From Pseudoalteromonas rubra (GTDB lineage Bacteria; Pseudomonadota; Gammaproteobacteria; Enterobacterales; Alteromonadaceae), in the NCBI RefSeq assembly GCF_005887095.1, contig NZ_PNCI01000024.1, positions 26,371 to 90,370 of the forward strand: a stretch of DNA of 64,000 bases, written 5' to 3'. The notes under the pieces are model-generated. The model was given only the letters and a program-made list of their open reading frames with translations, did not search any database and was not told the DNA's origin. A program made the translations under genes and the position numbers. Positions 51,096 through 60,490 of the stretch are shown one piece after another (within the stretch, counting starts at the first letter, position 1; each line of letters begins with the position of its first letter).

Positions 51096-51842
51096 ATGAA
51101 TATATCGCAATGTCTTGTTATCTGTAGCATCTTGGTATCCGGGCTGACTTTGAGCAAAACCGCGGTTGCGGATACGCTTGATGTTTCAGTCGGTTGGACC
51201 AAACCGCCTTATGTTATAGAACAGGGAGACACCGGCTTTGAACTGGATATGGTGAAAGCGGTTTTTGCTGCGCTGGGCCATGATCTGCAATTCGTTTATG
51301 TCCCGTTCGGTCGTTCGGATTCTCTGCTGAAAACCGGCAAAGTTGATGCGGCACTGACCATGAACCGACGTATGGATCTGGCGGGGGCGGTTTTGTCTGA
51401 ACCCTACATTACCTATCATAACACCGCAATTAGTTTAAAAAGCCGTAACTTAAAGCTGCACAGTATCAGTGCACTTGAGAATTATGCCGTCATTGGATTT
51501 CAAAATGCATCGCTGGTCCTTGGGATGGAGTATCAGCTCGCAACCGCCAATAGCCCTTTATACATAGAGCTGCCCGACCAGAAAAAACAGGTTGAGCTAC
51601 TGCTGCAGGGCAAAGTCGATGTAGTCGTCATGGATATCAATATTTTTAACTATCTGAGCAAGGCAATTCTTGGTCGTGACCAGATGGTCAACGTGTCGGT
51701 GCATTATCTATTTCCCGCGTCACCTTATCGTATTGCATTCAGAGATCCTGAGCTTAAAGAGGCTTTTAATCTCAAGATGGTACAGTTTAAAAACAGCCCC
51801 GCCTATCAAAAGTTACTGAATAGATATCAATTCCTGCAATAA
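51096..51842 (+). CDS. Orphan family-3 periplasmic solute-binding protein
   Basis: 248 residues from ATG 51096 (TTG 51084 also possible). Signal peptide (cleavage after AVA near residue 25). The mature part is a type II periplasmic binding domain: TKPPYVIEQGDTGFELDMVKAVFAALGHD and the later PASPYRIAFRDPELKEAFNLKM. No permease or ATPase is near, so it may feed a distant system or act as a sensor input. Ligand is unknown, probably amino-acid-like by family. Confidence 0.85.
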   Translation: MNISQCLVICSILVSGLTLSKTAVADTLDVSVGWTKPPYVIEQGDTGFELDMVKAVFAALGHDLQFVYVPFGRSDSLLKTGKVDAALTMNRRMDLAGAVLSEPYITYHNTAISLKSRNLKLHSISALENYAVIGFQNASLVLGMEYQLATANSPLYIELPDQKKQVELLLQGKVDVVVMDINIFNYLSKAILGRDQMVNVSVHYLFPASPYRIAFRDPELKEAFNLKMVQFKNSPAYQKLLNRYQFLQ

Positions 51843-51975
51843 GCCTTCTCATTTTTCTGTCTGGCCACAATCAGGTTGGTGTAACTGACACCCAGTTATG
51901 GTGTCTGATTTTGTCGTTTTTGTGTCTTAAGTGACACTGCTTGTTCGGTTATGATGTACATCAAAGGAGTAAACT

Positions 51976-52926
51976 ATGACCAGAAAACAAGTATATTTTA
52001 TCGCGGATGGGTTTCAGGCCCTGGACTTATTTGGACCGCTGGATACCTTTATGGAGGCTAACGCATGTGTGCCAAATGCCTATGCGAGTAAGCTGCTGAG
52101 CATAGTAGCGGGTCCGGTCAGAACCGCTTATGGTCAACAGGTTAATGCCGATTTTGGGCTGGGCGATGATATCGATCTGGATGATTTGATCATCTGTGGT
52201 GGCAGTGGCATGCGGACATTAACGCTTGGCGCCCAACAACTGGCAGCTCTGTCGACGCTGGCAGACAAAGCAGAGCGGGTATTTAGCATCTGTACCGGCG
52301 CGTTTGTGCTGGCCCAGCTTTTTCCTGAGCAGGCATTAACCCTGACGACGCACTGGCGCTATTGCGAGAACCTGGCCCGGCAACATCAACATTGCACCGT
52401 TTCTGCGGACCCTTTGTATATACAGGATCAGCATGTCTGGTCGTCGGCAGGGGTGTTGTCAGGTGTTGATCTGGCACTGGCCATTGTGAGAGAGGATCAT
52501 GGCAACAGTATTGCCGCACAAGTGGCGAAAGATTTGGTGGTCTATCTGCAACGATCAGGAAACCAGCATCAGTATTCAGATGCCCTGGCACTGCAATCTG
52601 GTGACAGTTTAAAGCTTTCTCCGTTAATGGATTGGTTAAGCACACAGCTTAATCAGTCGGTCACGGTATCCAGGATGGCTGAGTTTTGTAATCTAAGCGA
52701 GCGGCAACTGACACGCTTGTTTAAGCAGCATCTGAATTGTACACCCAGCCACTACTTTAAGACCCTGAAACTGAATCATGCACGTGACCTGCTCTGTGAA
52801 GAAAATATCAGTCTGCAACATGTTTCGGGCAAGCTTGGCTTTAACAGCTATGACAGTTTCAGACGCGCATTTATCAGACAGTTTGGGGTATCCCCGTCAC
52901 ACTATACAAAAGGAATTAACCGATGA
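51976..52926 (+). CDS. GlxA-type AraC-family regulator (DJ-1/PfpI + AraC HTH)
   Basis: 316 residues. The N-terminal half is a class I glutamine amidotransferase-like/DJ-1 domain with the nucleophile-elbow Cys in FSICTGAFVLAQLF; the C-terminal half is an AraC double helix-turn-helix (VSRMAEFCNLSERQLTRLFKQHLNCTPSHYF; LGFNSYDSFRRAFIRQFGVSPSHY). Its stop overlaps the start of the peptidase gene by four bases (ATGA), so the two are translationally coupled and probably functionally linked. Confidence 0.93.
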   Translation: MTRKQVYFIADGFQALDLFGPLDTFMEANACVPNAYASKLLSIVAGPVRTAYGQQVNADFGLGDDIDLDDLIICGGSGMRTLTLGAQQLAALSTLADKAERVFSICTGAFVLAQLFPEQALTLTTHWRYCENLARQHQHCTVSADPLYIQDQHVWSSAGVLSGVDLALAIVREDHGNSIAAQVAKDLVVYLQRSGNQHQYSDALALQSGDSLKLSPLMDWLSTQLNQSVTVSRMAEFCNLSERQLTRLFKQHLNCTPSHYFKTLKLNHARDLLCEENISLQHVSGKLGFNSYDSFRRAFIRQFGVSPSHYTKGINR

Positions 52927-54185
52927 AATACAAACTGATAGCGCTGGTATTTGGCTGCTTTACACTTAATGGCGCCGCTTCACCGCTTACCCGGACAGAG
53001 CAACAAGCCTGGCTGGAAGACATTGACTTTTATGCCCAACAGGTTAAAACGCAACACATTCAGCCATTTCATACCCTGGCAGAAGCGGACTTTGACCGCA
53101 GAGTTGAGCGTCTCAAAACACAATTGCAAGGGCTCACACAAGCGCAGGTAGAAACCCGGTTAATGGCGATAAGCCGGGCAATAGGCGACGGACACAGCAA
53201 TTATTTTATGATGTCGGGGCCACATCTGCACTTTCCATTTAGGTTTAAATTTTTTGGCGATTCCTTACGTGTTATCGACACCACGTCAGCATATCGCAAC
53301 TTACTGGGGGCTCAGCTTAGCTCAATCAACGGGGTGAGTGTGGCTGAGCTGTACACTCAGTTGGCGGCTACTTTGCCTGGTGTAGACAATCAGTACAGTG
53401 AAAAAGCCAGCTTTGAGTACTACCTGTCTTTACATAAATTATTGCTGGGGCTTGAGATAGTAAAAGAGGAACAGCCTGCGTTGTTCAAATTTGTCACAGG
53501 GGAAGAGGAGAGCAGTGTACCGGTTTCGCCCATCAGTATGCGTGAATTTGGCAAACTCAGCTCTGCTTATTCGCGCACTGAGCCCGAATTGACCACACAG
53601 AACATTGGCATGCCTGGGATCACATTGAGCCTGTTCAGGCAGCATAAAGCCGCTTACCTTGCCTTTACGTCTTATCCCGAACCCGAGCAGGTGATAGCGC
53701 ACTGTGAGGACTTACAAGCGACCCTCAGGGCGGCTGGCTCGCGTGTCATGATTATCGATTTCAGAGGCAACGGTGGCGGAAATTTCTACTCGGGTCTGGC
53801 GCTCTCCGCGTGTTTGCAACCTCTGGATCAGATTGACTGGATGCAGGGAGTCTATGTGTTATCAGATGGAGAAACCTTTTCTGCTGCCATGACCAATACC
53901 GTGCAGTTCAGACAAATCCTCAATGCAACAGTGGTTGGCACCCCAACCGGAGGAGACCCAAATCAGTTTTCAGAAAACAGCGTGTTCTCGCTGCCAAACT
54001 CGGGGCGTCGGTTCAGCCTGTCGAAACGGTACTATCCATTTTCAGACGTACAAAGTGATGCCGTGTATCCGGACATACACATAGCACCGAGCTGGGAGGA
54101 CTATCGCACAGGGAAGGATACTGTGCTGATATATCTTCTATCACAACTAAGCGCACGCACTCCGTTTTCTGCATCGATTGAGTAG
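52923..54185 (+). CDS. Secreted S41-family (tail-specific) protease-like protein
   Basis: 420 residues with signal peptide (about 1-20, after GAA). The S41 core is recognisable: IDFRGNGGGNFYSGLAL (substrate-binding loop), LSDGETFSAAMTNTV with the probable nucleophile Ser in FSAA, and VVGTPTGGDPNQFSE. There is no recognisable PDZ domain in the usual place; the middle is a mixed helix/strand region. It is coupled to the GlxA-type regulator. The substrate is unknown and the catalytic Lys was not verified. Confidence 0.82.
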   Translation: MKYKLIALVFGCFTLNGAASPLTRTEQQAWLEDIDFYAQQVKTQHIQPFHTLAEADFDRRVERLKTQLQGLTQAQVETRLMAISRAIGDGHSNYFMMSGPHLHFPFRFKFFGDSLRVIDTTSAYRNLLGAQLSSINGVSVAELYTQLAATLPGVDNQYSEKASFEYYLSLHKLLLGLEIVKEEQPALFKFVTGEEESSVPVSPISMREFGKLSSAYSRTEPELTTQNIGMPGITLSLFRQHKAAYLAFTSYPEPEQVIAHCEDLQATLRAAGSRVMIIDFRGNGGGNFYSGLALSACLQPLDQIDWMQGVYVLSDGETFSAAMTNTVQFRQILNATVVGTPTGGDPNQFSENSVFSLPNSGRRFSLSKRYYPFSDVQSDAVYPDIHIAPSWEDYRTGKDTVLIYLLSQLSARTPFSASIE

Positions 54186-54471
54186 AAGCTGCGATTAAGC
54201 AAGGCGTGGGTTCAGTGTCCCCGTGCCTTGTGTTCTCGCCTTGTCCAACAGGCACTGCTGAAGCACATGTTTATAAAGGGAAGTTACACTCCAACGTAAA
54301 GCAATCCGTTGTTATACACAGATCCAGTGCAGAGCAGTGATGGTTTGTCAGTCCGGGAAAGGCACCCCCTGCAATCTGGTGTGTTACGTTTTGTTAATTT
54401 TATTTCTTGTTTTTGTGAAATTTATTTGTGTGGGTCGGGTCTTTTTGTATGAATTCAAAAGGAGATACAAC

Positions 54472-55515
54472 ATGACCACATTATGCAAACCTGCGACTTT
54501 TTACCCAGAACACCTCATCAATGCTGATGATATCATGACAGTCATTGAAGTTTGTCACCCCGACAGCCCTTATAAGCAACGGGCCTTTGAAATGATCCAA
54601 AATACAGAGGTCAAAAACCGGCACCTGATCCTGCCGCTCACAGAAGTCGTGAAACTCGAGGACTTTGGCGCGCGTGCCGCTCGCTACAAAGAAGCAGCGA
54701 TTGATATGGCCGAAGGCGTTGCATTAGAAGCGATGAAAAACGCGCAGGTGCAGCCTGAGGACGTCGATATGGTGATCGCCACGTCTTGTACTGGTTTTAT
54801 GATGCCCTCATTGACTGCGCATCTGATTAATCGACTGGGTTTGCCTAATGAAACCAAACAAATCCCGATTGCACAGTTGGGTTGTGTGGCGGGAGCCTCG
54901 GCGATTGGTCGGGCATTTGAATACTGCCAGATCCGTAAAAACAGCAATGTGCTGATCGTCTGTGTTGAAACTTCCTCATTGTGTTTTCATCGAGAAGCCA
55001 ACCGCTTACAGGACTTTATTAGTGATGCACTGTTTGCCGATGGGGCAGCCGCTGTGGTAATGCGCGGTGACAGTCAGGTATCTGGCCTTAAGCTGACCAA
55101 TAATCAAAGTGTTACCATCAAAGATACACTGCCTTACATCGAATATGATATTACCCATCTGGGCTTTAAGTTTTCTCTGGATAAGGAGGTCATGCACTCC
55201 ATTCCCCATGTTGCGCCTTATCTGCAATCGTTCTGCAGACGCAGCTTGTCGCGCGATGCCAACCAGGTTGACAGTACGATTTTTCACACCGGCGGAAAAC
55301 GCATTCTCGATGAGCTGGTACGGTGTTTGTCGCTTGAGCCCGATATGGTGGCCCGCTCCCGGGCTTGCCTGGCTGAAACGGGTAACACTTCCAGCGTAGC
55401 AGTCATTGATGTTTTAAAACGGACTTTCGATTCTGCAAGACGCGGCGATGCCAGCCTGCTTGCCGCATTTGGTCCCGGATTTACCTCAGAGATGAGCGTT
55501 GGGGTGTGGCACTAA
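54472..55515 (+). CDS. Type III polyketide synthase, PhlD-like
   Basis: 347 residues from ATG 54472, chosen for AAAGGAG nine bases ahead; the frame is open further upstream but reads into membrane-like non-coding sequence. The catalytic triad of the fold is complete: Cys138 (QLGCVAGAS), His272 (FHTGGKRILDEL) and Asn305 (GNTSSVAVIDV). As far as I recall the sequence of Pseudomonas PhlD, the match is strong over the whole length (e.g. CTGFMMPSLTAHLIN, LLAAFGPGFTSEM). PhlD condenses malonyl-CoA to phloroglucinol. No phlACB genes are adjacent, so free phloroglucinol or a different phenolic is likely. Confidence 0.88.
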   Translation: MTTLCKPATFYPEHLINADDIMTVIEVCHPDSPYKQRAFEMIQNTEVKNRHLILPLTEVVKLEDFGARAARYKEAAIDMAEGVALEAMKNAQVQPEDVDMVIATSCTGFMMPSLTAHLINRLGLPNETKQIPIAQLGCVAGASAIGRAFEYCQIRKNSNVLIVCVETSSLCFHREANRLQDFISDALFADGAAAVVMRGDSQVSGLKLTNNQSVTIKDTLPYIEYDITHLGFKFSLDKEVMHSIPHVAPYLQSFCRRSLSRDANQVDSTIFHTGGKRILDELVRCLSLEPDMVARSRACLAETGNTSSVAVIDVLKRTFDSARRGDASLLAAFGPGFTSEMSVGVWH

Positions 55516-55619
55516 TACCTGTGTAGTATTTATGGCATGCACGAATGCGCTTAAATGCATTAAAGGGCAGGGTATCTGCGCAGATTGGGGACACCCAACC
55601 AGCGCGAACTTGAGAGACG

Positions 55620-56456
55620 TTACTTATACAGTTCCAGCTCACCTAAGCTCAGGTAATTGCCCAGATCATTTGAGACATCAAGGCGATAGTATTGATAGTG
55701 TGCCGTTGAGTCCAGGCAGTATTCAGACATAGCCGGGAAGTCGGGCTTGTCGCCTGACCCAATGGGTGTCCAAACCTGTTGATCGTTACTGCCATACAGT
55801 TTCCAGCTGGTAGTGACCCAGGTTGTGGTGTGATTGTAGCCCTGGGCAAGTGCGATTTTTGATACCGCTTCAGCCTGAGACAAAGTCACATAAACTGACT
55901 CCTGATTTTCTTTGGAAAACCAGACGTGGTTGTAGCTGTAGACCACGACACCATCATTCAGGTGATTAATGCTGCCATGGCTGGTGGTCGCGACTTCAAA
56001 AGCGCTGATATCAACTTTCTCATCAGCCAGCTGGCAAGCGCGGTTGGGCACGGTACCATCTCCTATGGTCAACTCGAAATCGCCGCTTTGCTCAGTGACA
56101 TCGACCCAGTGTCCGTACCAGCCGTTGAAATCCAGTGACGGGGTGCCGTAGTAGGTGGCTTTTATTCCGTCGTTGTTGATCACATCAAAAGTGATGTACT
56201 TAGTGCTGTCTGGTGCGTTGATCTGAGGTTGAGCGCTGTGAACCTGGCTGCCTGAGATGATGCTGCCCTGACTGTCTATAGCAATAAAGTGCGTGCCACG
56301 AAACTCAGGTGTAAAGGTTGTTAGTTTATCCTGAGTCAGCAGGTTATCTCTGAGGCTATCCTGTTTGAGGATCAGTCCATCACTTTGCGCTGTTGCAGAG
56401 CTGGCAGCCAGTGCCAGCGCACTCAGTAAAAATTGGGGTTTTTTATTGGTAAACAT
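55620..56456 (-). CDS. Secreted protein with C-terminal F5/8 (discoidin)-like domain
   Basis: 278 residues, signal peptide cleaved after ATA near residue 23. The N-terminal half is strand-rich without a known motif; the C-terminal part (about residues 160-278) has the discoidin-type pattern WKLYGSNDQQVWTPIGSG...YQYYRLDVSNDLGNYLSLGELELY, a jelly-roll that often binds carbohydrates. Extracellular carbohydrate or cell-surface binding is inferred. Standalone gene. Confidence 0.75.
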   Translation of the reverse strand: MFTNKKPQFLLSALALAASSATAQSDGLILKQDSLRDNLLTQDKLTTFTPEFRGTHFIAIDSQGSIISGSQVHSAQPQINAPDSTKYITFDVINNDGIKATYYGTPSLDFNGWYGHWVDVTEQSGDFELTIGDGTVPNRACQLADEKVDISAFEVATTSHGSINHLNDGVVVYSYNHVWFSKENQESVYVTLSQAEAVSKIALAQGYNHTTTWVTTSWKLYGSNDQQVWTPIGSGDKPDFPAMSEYCLDSTAHYQYYRLDVSNDLGNYLSLGELELYK

Positions 56457-56853
56457 CGTTATTCCTTAAATTATCCTTGTTTCCAATAACCCATTTTAAG
56501 GGGCAAATTAGTAATAAAGAAGGCTTTAAGGGTATAAAGCTTGTTCTAAGTCACAGTTGGCAGCCTAGTCTTTTCAAAAACCAATTCAACATGAGATAAG
56601 CGAGGGAGCCACAAGGCGCCTGTTGTATGAACGATTGAATAGAGTAAACAGTACATACCAGCCGACCCAGCCCAAACCTGGTCCTCATGGCCGCGCGCAA
56701 TCACGTTTGCTGGCATTAAACCTTTGTGCAAAGGGTTGGTCAGTGGTTTCAAACTCCACGATTTCATCAGGATATTTTGGTTTTCAATTGGTCTGGTTGT
56801 TCCAATCTGGCAGACATCAAGGATACAATGTGGCCGTTTTTTAAGGAGAAAGT
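56457..56853. other. Gap with no supported gene
   Basis: About 397 bases between the discoidin-like gene and the TSUP permease. Short frames on both strands are inconsistent with each other. AAGGAG at the right end (56842-56847) is the ribosome site of the permease. A decayed gene is possible but nothing recognisable was seen. Confidence 0.45.
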
Positions 56854-57753
56854 ATGCTGCAAAACACGTTCCGTCAAAAAATATCAAAACGCTCCGTACC
56901 ACTACTGGTCTACCCCTGCTTGCTTTTTTGCTGGCTGTTAAGCCTTGGCCCGGGTCTGGCTGTAAGTAACTTTTATCAGCAGATACAGATAGCGCTGACC
57001 ATGGTGTTTGGTTCATTTATTGCCGGCGGCACGGCGCTTGGTGGCGGGGCAGTGGCCTTTCCCGTCATGACCAAAGTACTGTCTATTGAGCCGTCTACTG
57101 CGAAGGTGTTTTCGTTGGGTATTCAGTCCTTTGGCATGGTTGCCGCGACACTGACTATCTTGTTTTTTAAGATCCGTTTTTATCATCGGGTTGTATATTC
57201 GGCGCTGCTGGGGGCAATCCCTGGTGTGATCATTAGCCTGACGTTATTGGGCGACCTGCTGCCAAGGTTAGCAATCAAATCCTTATTCAGCGTACTGTTG
57301 ATTTTGTTTGCGGTGACCCTGATAAAGCAGCTCAGAGTTGGTATTCAGTCTCATTTGACAGAGAGTTCGACTGATTATCAGTATATCCCTTTGGTTGGAT
57401 TTATTGGTGGGCTGGCAAGTGGCCTGGTGGGATCCGGAGCTGACATTTTTATTTTTGCCTATCTGGTTTTGATGCTGAAAAAAGAAATCAAAGTCGCCAC
57501 GGCAACCAGCGTGATTATTATGGCCATCACCTCTGTTGTGGGCACGATGACGAATATGCTGGTACTGAACACACTCACACCCGAGATCCAGCTTATGGTG
57601 CATGCAGCCATCCCTGTGGTGATCCTCGGTGCACCACTGGGGGCGCTGGTGTGTGCAAAACTACCTGAACGCGGCGTGGTTAATATGTTATTGCTGCTTA
57701 TCGCTCTGGAGACCGGGTTCACAGCGTATGAGTGTGTCAGGCTGTATCTGTAG
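56854..57753 (+). CDS. TSUP (TauE/SafE) family permease
   Basis: 299 residues with about eight helices. The family hallmark repeats are the two half-loops GGTALGGGAVAFPVMTKVL (first half) and GGLASGLVGSGADIFIFAYLVLM (second half). TSUP proteins move sulfite, sulfonates or related anions across the inner membrane. No sulfur-metabolism gene is adjacent, so the substrate is open. ATG with AAGGAG eight bases upstream. Confidence 0.9.
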   Translation: MLQNTFRQKISKRSVPLLVYPCLLFCWLLSLGPGLAVSNFYQQIQIALTMVFGSFIAGGTALGGGAVAFPVMTKVLSIEPSTAKVFSLGIQSFGMVAATLTILFFKIRFYHRVVYSALLGAIPGVIISLTLLGDLLPRLAIKSLFSVLLILFAVTLIKQLRVGIQSHLTESSTDYQYIPLVGFIGGLASGLVGSGADIFIFAYLVLMLKKEIKVATATSVIIMAITSVVGTMTNMLVLNTLTPEIQLMVHAAIPVVILGAPLGALVCAKLPERGVVNMLLLLIALETGFTAYECVRLYL

Positions 57754-58215
57754 GCAGAAATAGCCCAAGTAGAGCTGACATACGGGGTTGGTACCCTAGA
57801 ATGTACTGATAAAACTATTAGCTGTTGAGTCACAGCAAGTATAGCTGTGAGTAAGAAGTGCACTGGCTTTTTTTAAAAACTGTCTGCCATTATGGCTAAC
57901 CAGACATCGAGCGCGGGGCAATATCGGGCTATGAAGCCTAACCCAGCGCCCATTACTTTTTATGAGGCAGGACCGAATAGCGAAAAACGCTCAACGATGG
58001 TATTTTACGGCAATCTTGATAGTGGGCAGATATCAGATTCTATATAGGATGCAGCATTGATAGAAATCAGACGCAAAGCTGAGGGGTCAGATACATAGCG
58101 GTAGAAGTGATAAAGACAGCATCAGGCTTCCACGTAAGCTGTCTATCATGTTGACCGAATACCGCCGTGAAATATCAAACAAAGCAAATGGCTTTTATTT
58201 TTCCAGGGAATAAAC
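57754..58215. other. Gap with no supported gene
   Basis: About 460 bases between the TSUP permease and the FliF-like gene. No open frame of substance, tRNA-like fold or strong hairpin was seen; the right end carries AGGGAA before the next start. Confidence 0.45.
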
Positions 58216-58722
58216 ATGGATAACTCAAATCCTACCCATACATTTACTATATCCAGGCAATATTTACTGCTTGCAGTATTGGCTGTATCTATTTTGGCAT
58301 GCATATTCATCATTAGCTGGGCACGCACACCTGAATACAGGCCATTGGTGCAGGATATGCGTGTGGTTGATGCCGTTAAAATAGTCGACATCCTTGAAAT
58401 GCATGATATTACCTACAGGGCAGAACTGTCTCAGCATATTTTATATGTTCTTAAGAGAGATGCTGGTCAAGCGCGCCTGGCACTGGCCAGAGCCGGATTC
58501 GTGCTCGAATACCCTGAAAAAGATCGATTCACTGGATTACCAGAGGCATGCACCTTACTGGACGATCAGGCCGGGGAGAAAAAAGTGAAACCCTTGTGGG
58601 AGCAACCCTGGTTTATGCAGTCCCTGAGATTGCTTATGGGCGCACTTGTAATGATAGTCTTTATACTGGCTGTTATACGACCAGCGTTGTCTGCTCTGAT
58701 TTACTCACAGGCCAAGAAGTAA
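58216..58722 (+). CDS. Miniature FliF/SctJ-like ring protein
   Basis: 168 residues. An N-terminal helix (RQYLLLAVLAVSILACIFIISW) is followed by RTPEYRPLVQDMRVVDAVKIVDILEMHDITYRAE and ILYVLKRDAGQARLALARAGF, which is the first ring-building motif of FliF (compare YRPLY...IVDxLxxxxIxYxL...ILVxxDKxxExRLxLAxxG). Then comes a short linker and a C-terminal helix (LLMGALVMIVFILAVIRPAL) as at the FliF C-terminus. The long central ring domains of a normal FliF (about 550 residues) are absent. No flagellar gene is near. It could be a stand-alone ring former or a secretion/insertion relic. Confidence 0.7.
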   Translation: MDNSNPTHTFTISRQYLLLAVLAVSILACIFIISWARTPEYRPLVQDMRVVDAVKIVDILEMHDITYRAELSQHILYVLKRDAGQARLALARAGFVLEYPEKDRFTGLPEACTLLDDQAGEKKVKPLWEQPWFMQSLRLLMGALVMIVFILAVIRPALSALIYSQAKK

Positions 58723-58843
58723 TCGTGCAGACTGAAAAATGGGGCCGATCAAAACCGTTGACAAATAACATGCACTTTAGGTTTTGAAGCTCACTTGTTG
58801 GTGTTATTTTTGGCTTGAGTAAACAGGGATTTGGGTAAAAGTC

Positions 58844-59731
58844 TGCGTTGTTTTCTAAATCATTGAACTAATCTTGCCTTGTATGATCAGATCTCAAACG
58901 CAGACACCGAGACTGAACGTTGAAAGAAAAACGCATCACTCACTGGCGTGATTACAGCAAAGCCCTTAACGCCAGAGGCAATATCCAGCTGTGGCTTTCC
59001 GAGGATGCAATTACTCAGTGGAACAACACTCAAGATCACGGCGGTAAAGGGTGAGCTAATCATTTCTCTGAGCTGACAGTTCGTTACAGACCAAATGTCA
59101 GTGCTGCAGGGGCATTGATATCGCGGTTGATAGCACTGGTTTGAAGGTATACGGAAATGGTGAGTGGCATGCAAGAAAACACGGCGCAAACAAACGCCGG
59201 ACCTGGCGAAAGCTGCATCTGGCCGTTAATGCAAATACACACCAAATCGTGAGCGGTGAGTTGTCTACAATCTCCGTAGCTGATTCAGAAGTTCTGGGCG
59301 ACTTACTCAGACCATTGCACAGGAAAACCAGCTCGGCAAAAAGCGGATGGCGCTTATGATACCCGAGGCTGTTATGCCGAAGTGGCAGCCAAAAAGGCCG
59401 ACGCAGTGTTCCCACCAAGGTGTAATGCGCAGTTGTGGGAGGAAGGACATGCTCGTAACAGCGCGGTCATTTTAACAAAGCATATAGGCTGCAGTGAGTG
59501 GACAAAGTGTGTGAATGGCCATCAACGTTCACTGGCGGAAACTGCAATGCACAGGTATAAACAGCTAATGGGTGACAAGCTGGTCAGTCTAGGATTCAAT
59601 CAGCAGCACATTGAAGCGATGATCAAAGTGAAAGCGCTCAATAGAATGGCTGGGCTAGGTATGCCTGAATATCAGAGAAACAGCTGAAATCTCGGTGTCG
59701 CCTAAGCTATTTGGATTTGATCAACAAGGCC
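58844..59731 (+). mobile_element. Dead IS5-family element (IS903-like), copy 1
   Basis: About 888 bases. Left end GCGTTGTTTTCTAAATC (58845) and right end GATTTGATCAACAAGGCC (59714-59731) form imperfect inverted repeats. The left end and first 200 bases match the element starting at 63772. No target duplication was seen. Confidence 0.75.
58920..59690 (+). pseudogene. IS5-family transposase, broken
   Basis: The frame opens at TTG 58920 (KEKRITHWRDYSKALNARGN) but stops at TGA 59052-59054, where copy 2 at 63848 has CGA and continues. The middle and right parts are in other frames: IDIAVDSTGLKVYGNGEW, RKHGANKRRTWRKLHLAVNA (the IS5 DDE core with the first Asp), and AETAMHRYKQLMGDKLVS to the stop near 59687. 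An internal segment between about 59080 and 59110 is missing and a frameshift occurs near 59350. Inactive. Confidence 0.85.
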
Positions 59732-59732
59732 G

Positions 59733-59893
59733 TTATCCTGGTGAATACGGATGGTACAACTCTCGTCCAGCACAGCGATGGAACACAGAGCACGGTCCTG
59801 GGCGATAGTGTTGTTAGTGGAAGTGCATATATTGAAAATGGGCGTATTGCTGGTAGCGCTCCTGATATGCCTTATTCCGAGCTAGAGGTCTGA
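59733..59893 (+). pseudogene. 3' half of an unknown gene, copy A (truncated at the IS end)
   Basis: A coding stretch VILVNTDGTTLVQHSDGTQS...VLGDSVVSGSAYIENGRIAG to a stop at 59893. The front lies inside the dead IS, so the 5' half is lost. It shares VNxDGTTLVxHSDGxxSTVxG with the stretch at 60491, which is the 5' half of the same kind of gene. Function not recognised. Confidence 0.55.
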
Positions 59894-60024
59894 CAAAAAA
59901 TAGCACTGAGTCGAAGGAATAAATGCATTGATTTGGAATGAATAATTCTATTTTTTCATCCTTTTATTAATTAATTTTTTCTTGTACTGTTAAGACTGAA
60001 AAATTTAAAGAGAGGAGAGTAATA

Positions 60025-60465
60025 GTGGGCATCACAGTAGGGCAGCTAGTTAAGGAGTTGCAATATCAAAACCCTGACGATGAGGTTGTTTTTGGTCCAA
60101 AGGGACACTTTAGCTATAGCCGAACAAAAGATCGTGGAGGCGAAGTTCAGATTGAGTTCAATGAGATTTGTAATATTCATTATGATTTATTACCAGAGCA
60201 TCCACTTGAGATAGAGAGTCTGCCAAGCATAGTTTACGAAGAAAGCTCAATTTGGGGAGCTGGCTGCACCGAAAGGGTAGCGGTAGAAAATGCGAAAGAG
60301 GATTACTCGTCGAATGGGTGGAATTTTGAAATCGCATATAAAGCCGGTAAGTTGAAAGTGGCCAAGGCGGCGCCATCATTGGTCGACTATGTAGAAGAGC
60401 ATGGTGGAGGTGATGTAAAGTGGGGATTTAACGAAAATCAAGTAGCCGTATTATCGGAATGGTAG
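60025..60465 (+). CDS. Hypothetical protein, unknown function
   Basis: 146 residues from GTG 60025 with GAGGAG ten bases ahead. N-terminus MGITVGQLVKELQYQNPDDEVVFG is a pattern seen in small phage- or plasmid-like regulatory proteins; the rest is acidic/aromatic with no known motif. Flanked by two truncated gene copies; could be cargo of a mobile region. No function assigned. Confidence 0.6.
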   Translation: MGITVGQLVKELQYQNPDDEVVFGPKGHFSYSRTKDRGGEVQIEFNEICNIHYDLLPEHPLEIESLPSIVYEESSIWGAGCTERVAVENAKEDYSSNGWNFEIAYKAGKLKVAKAAPSLVDYVEEHGGGDVKWGFNENQVAVLSEW

Positions 60466-60490
60466 TGATCGACTTTATTTGTACCAGCCC

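Noticed and set aside
54337..54471. Membrane-like N-terminal extension of the polyketide synthase
   Set aside because: AAAGGAG immediately before ATG 54472 and the PhlD-like start favour the shorter protein.
56546..57016. 156-residue minus-strand frame
   Set aside because: It overlaps the TSUP start and its ribosome site, and has no recognisable motif; the gap may hold a decayed gene but this could not be shown.
59098..59418. 106-residue minus-strand frame in the IS5 relic
   Set aside because: Antisense to transposase remnants that read clearly on the plus strand.
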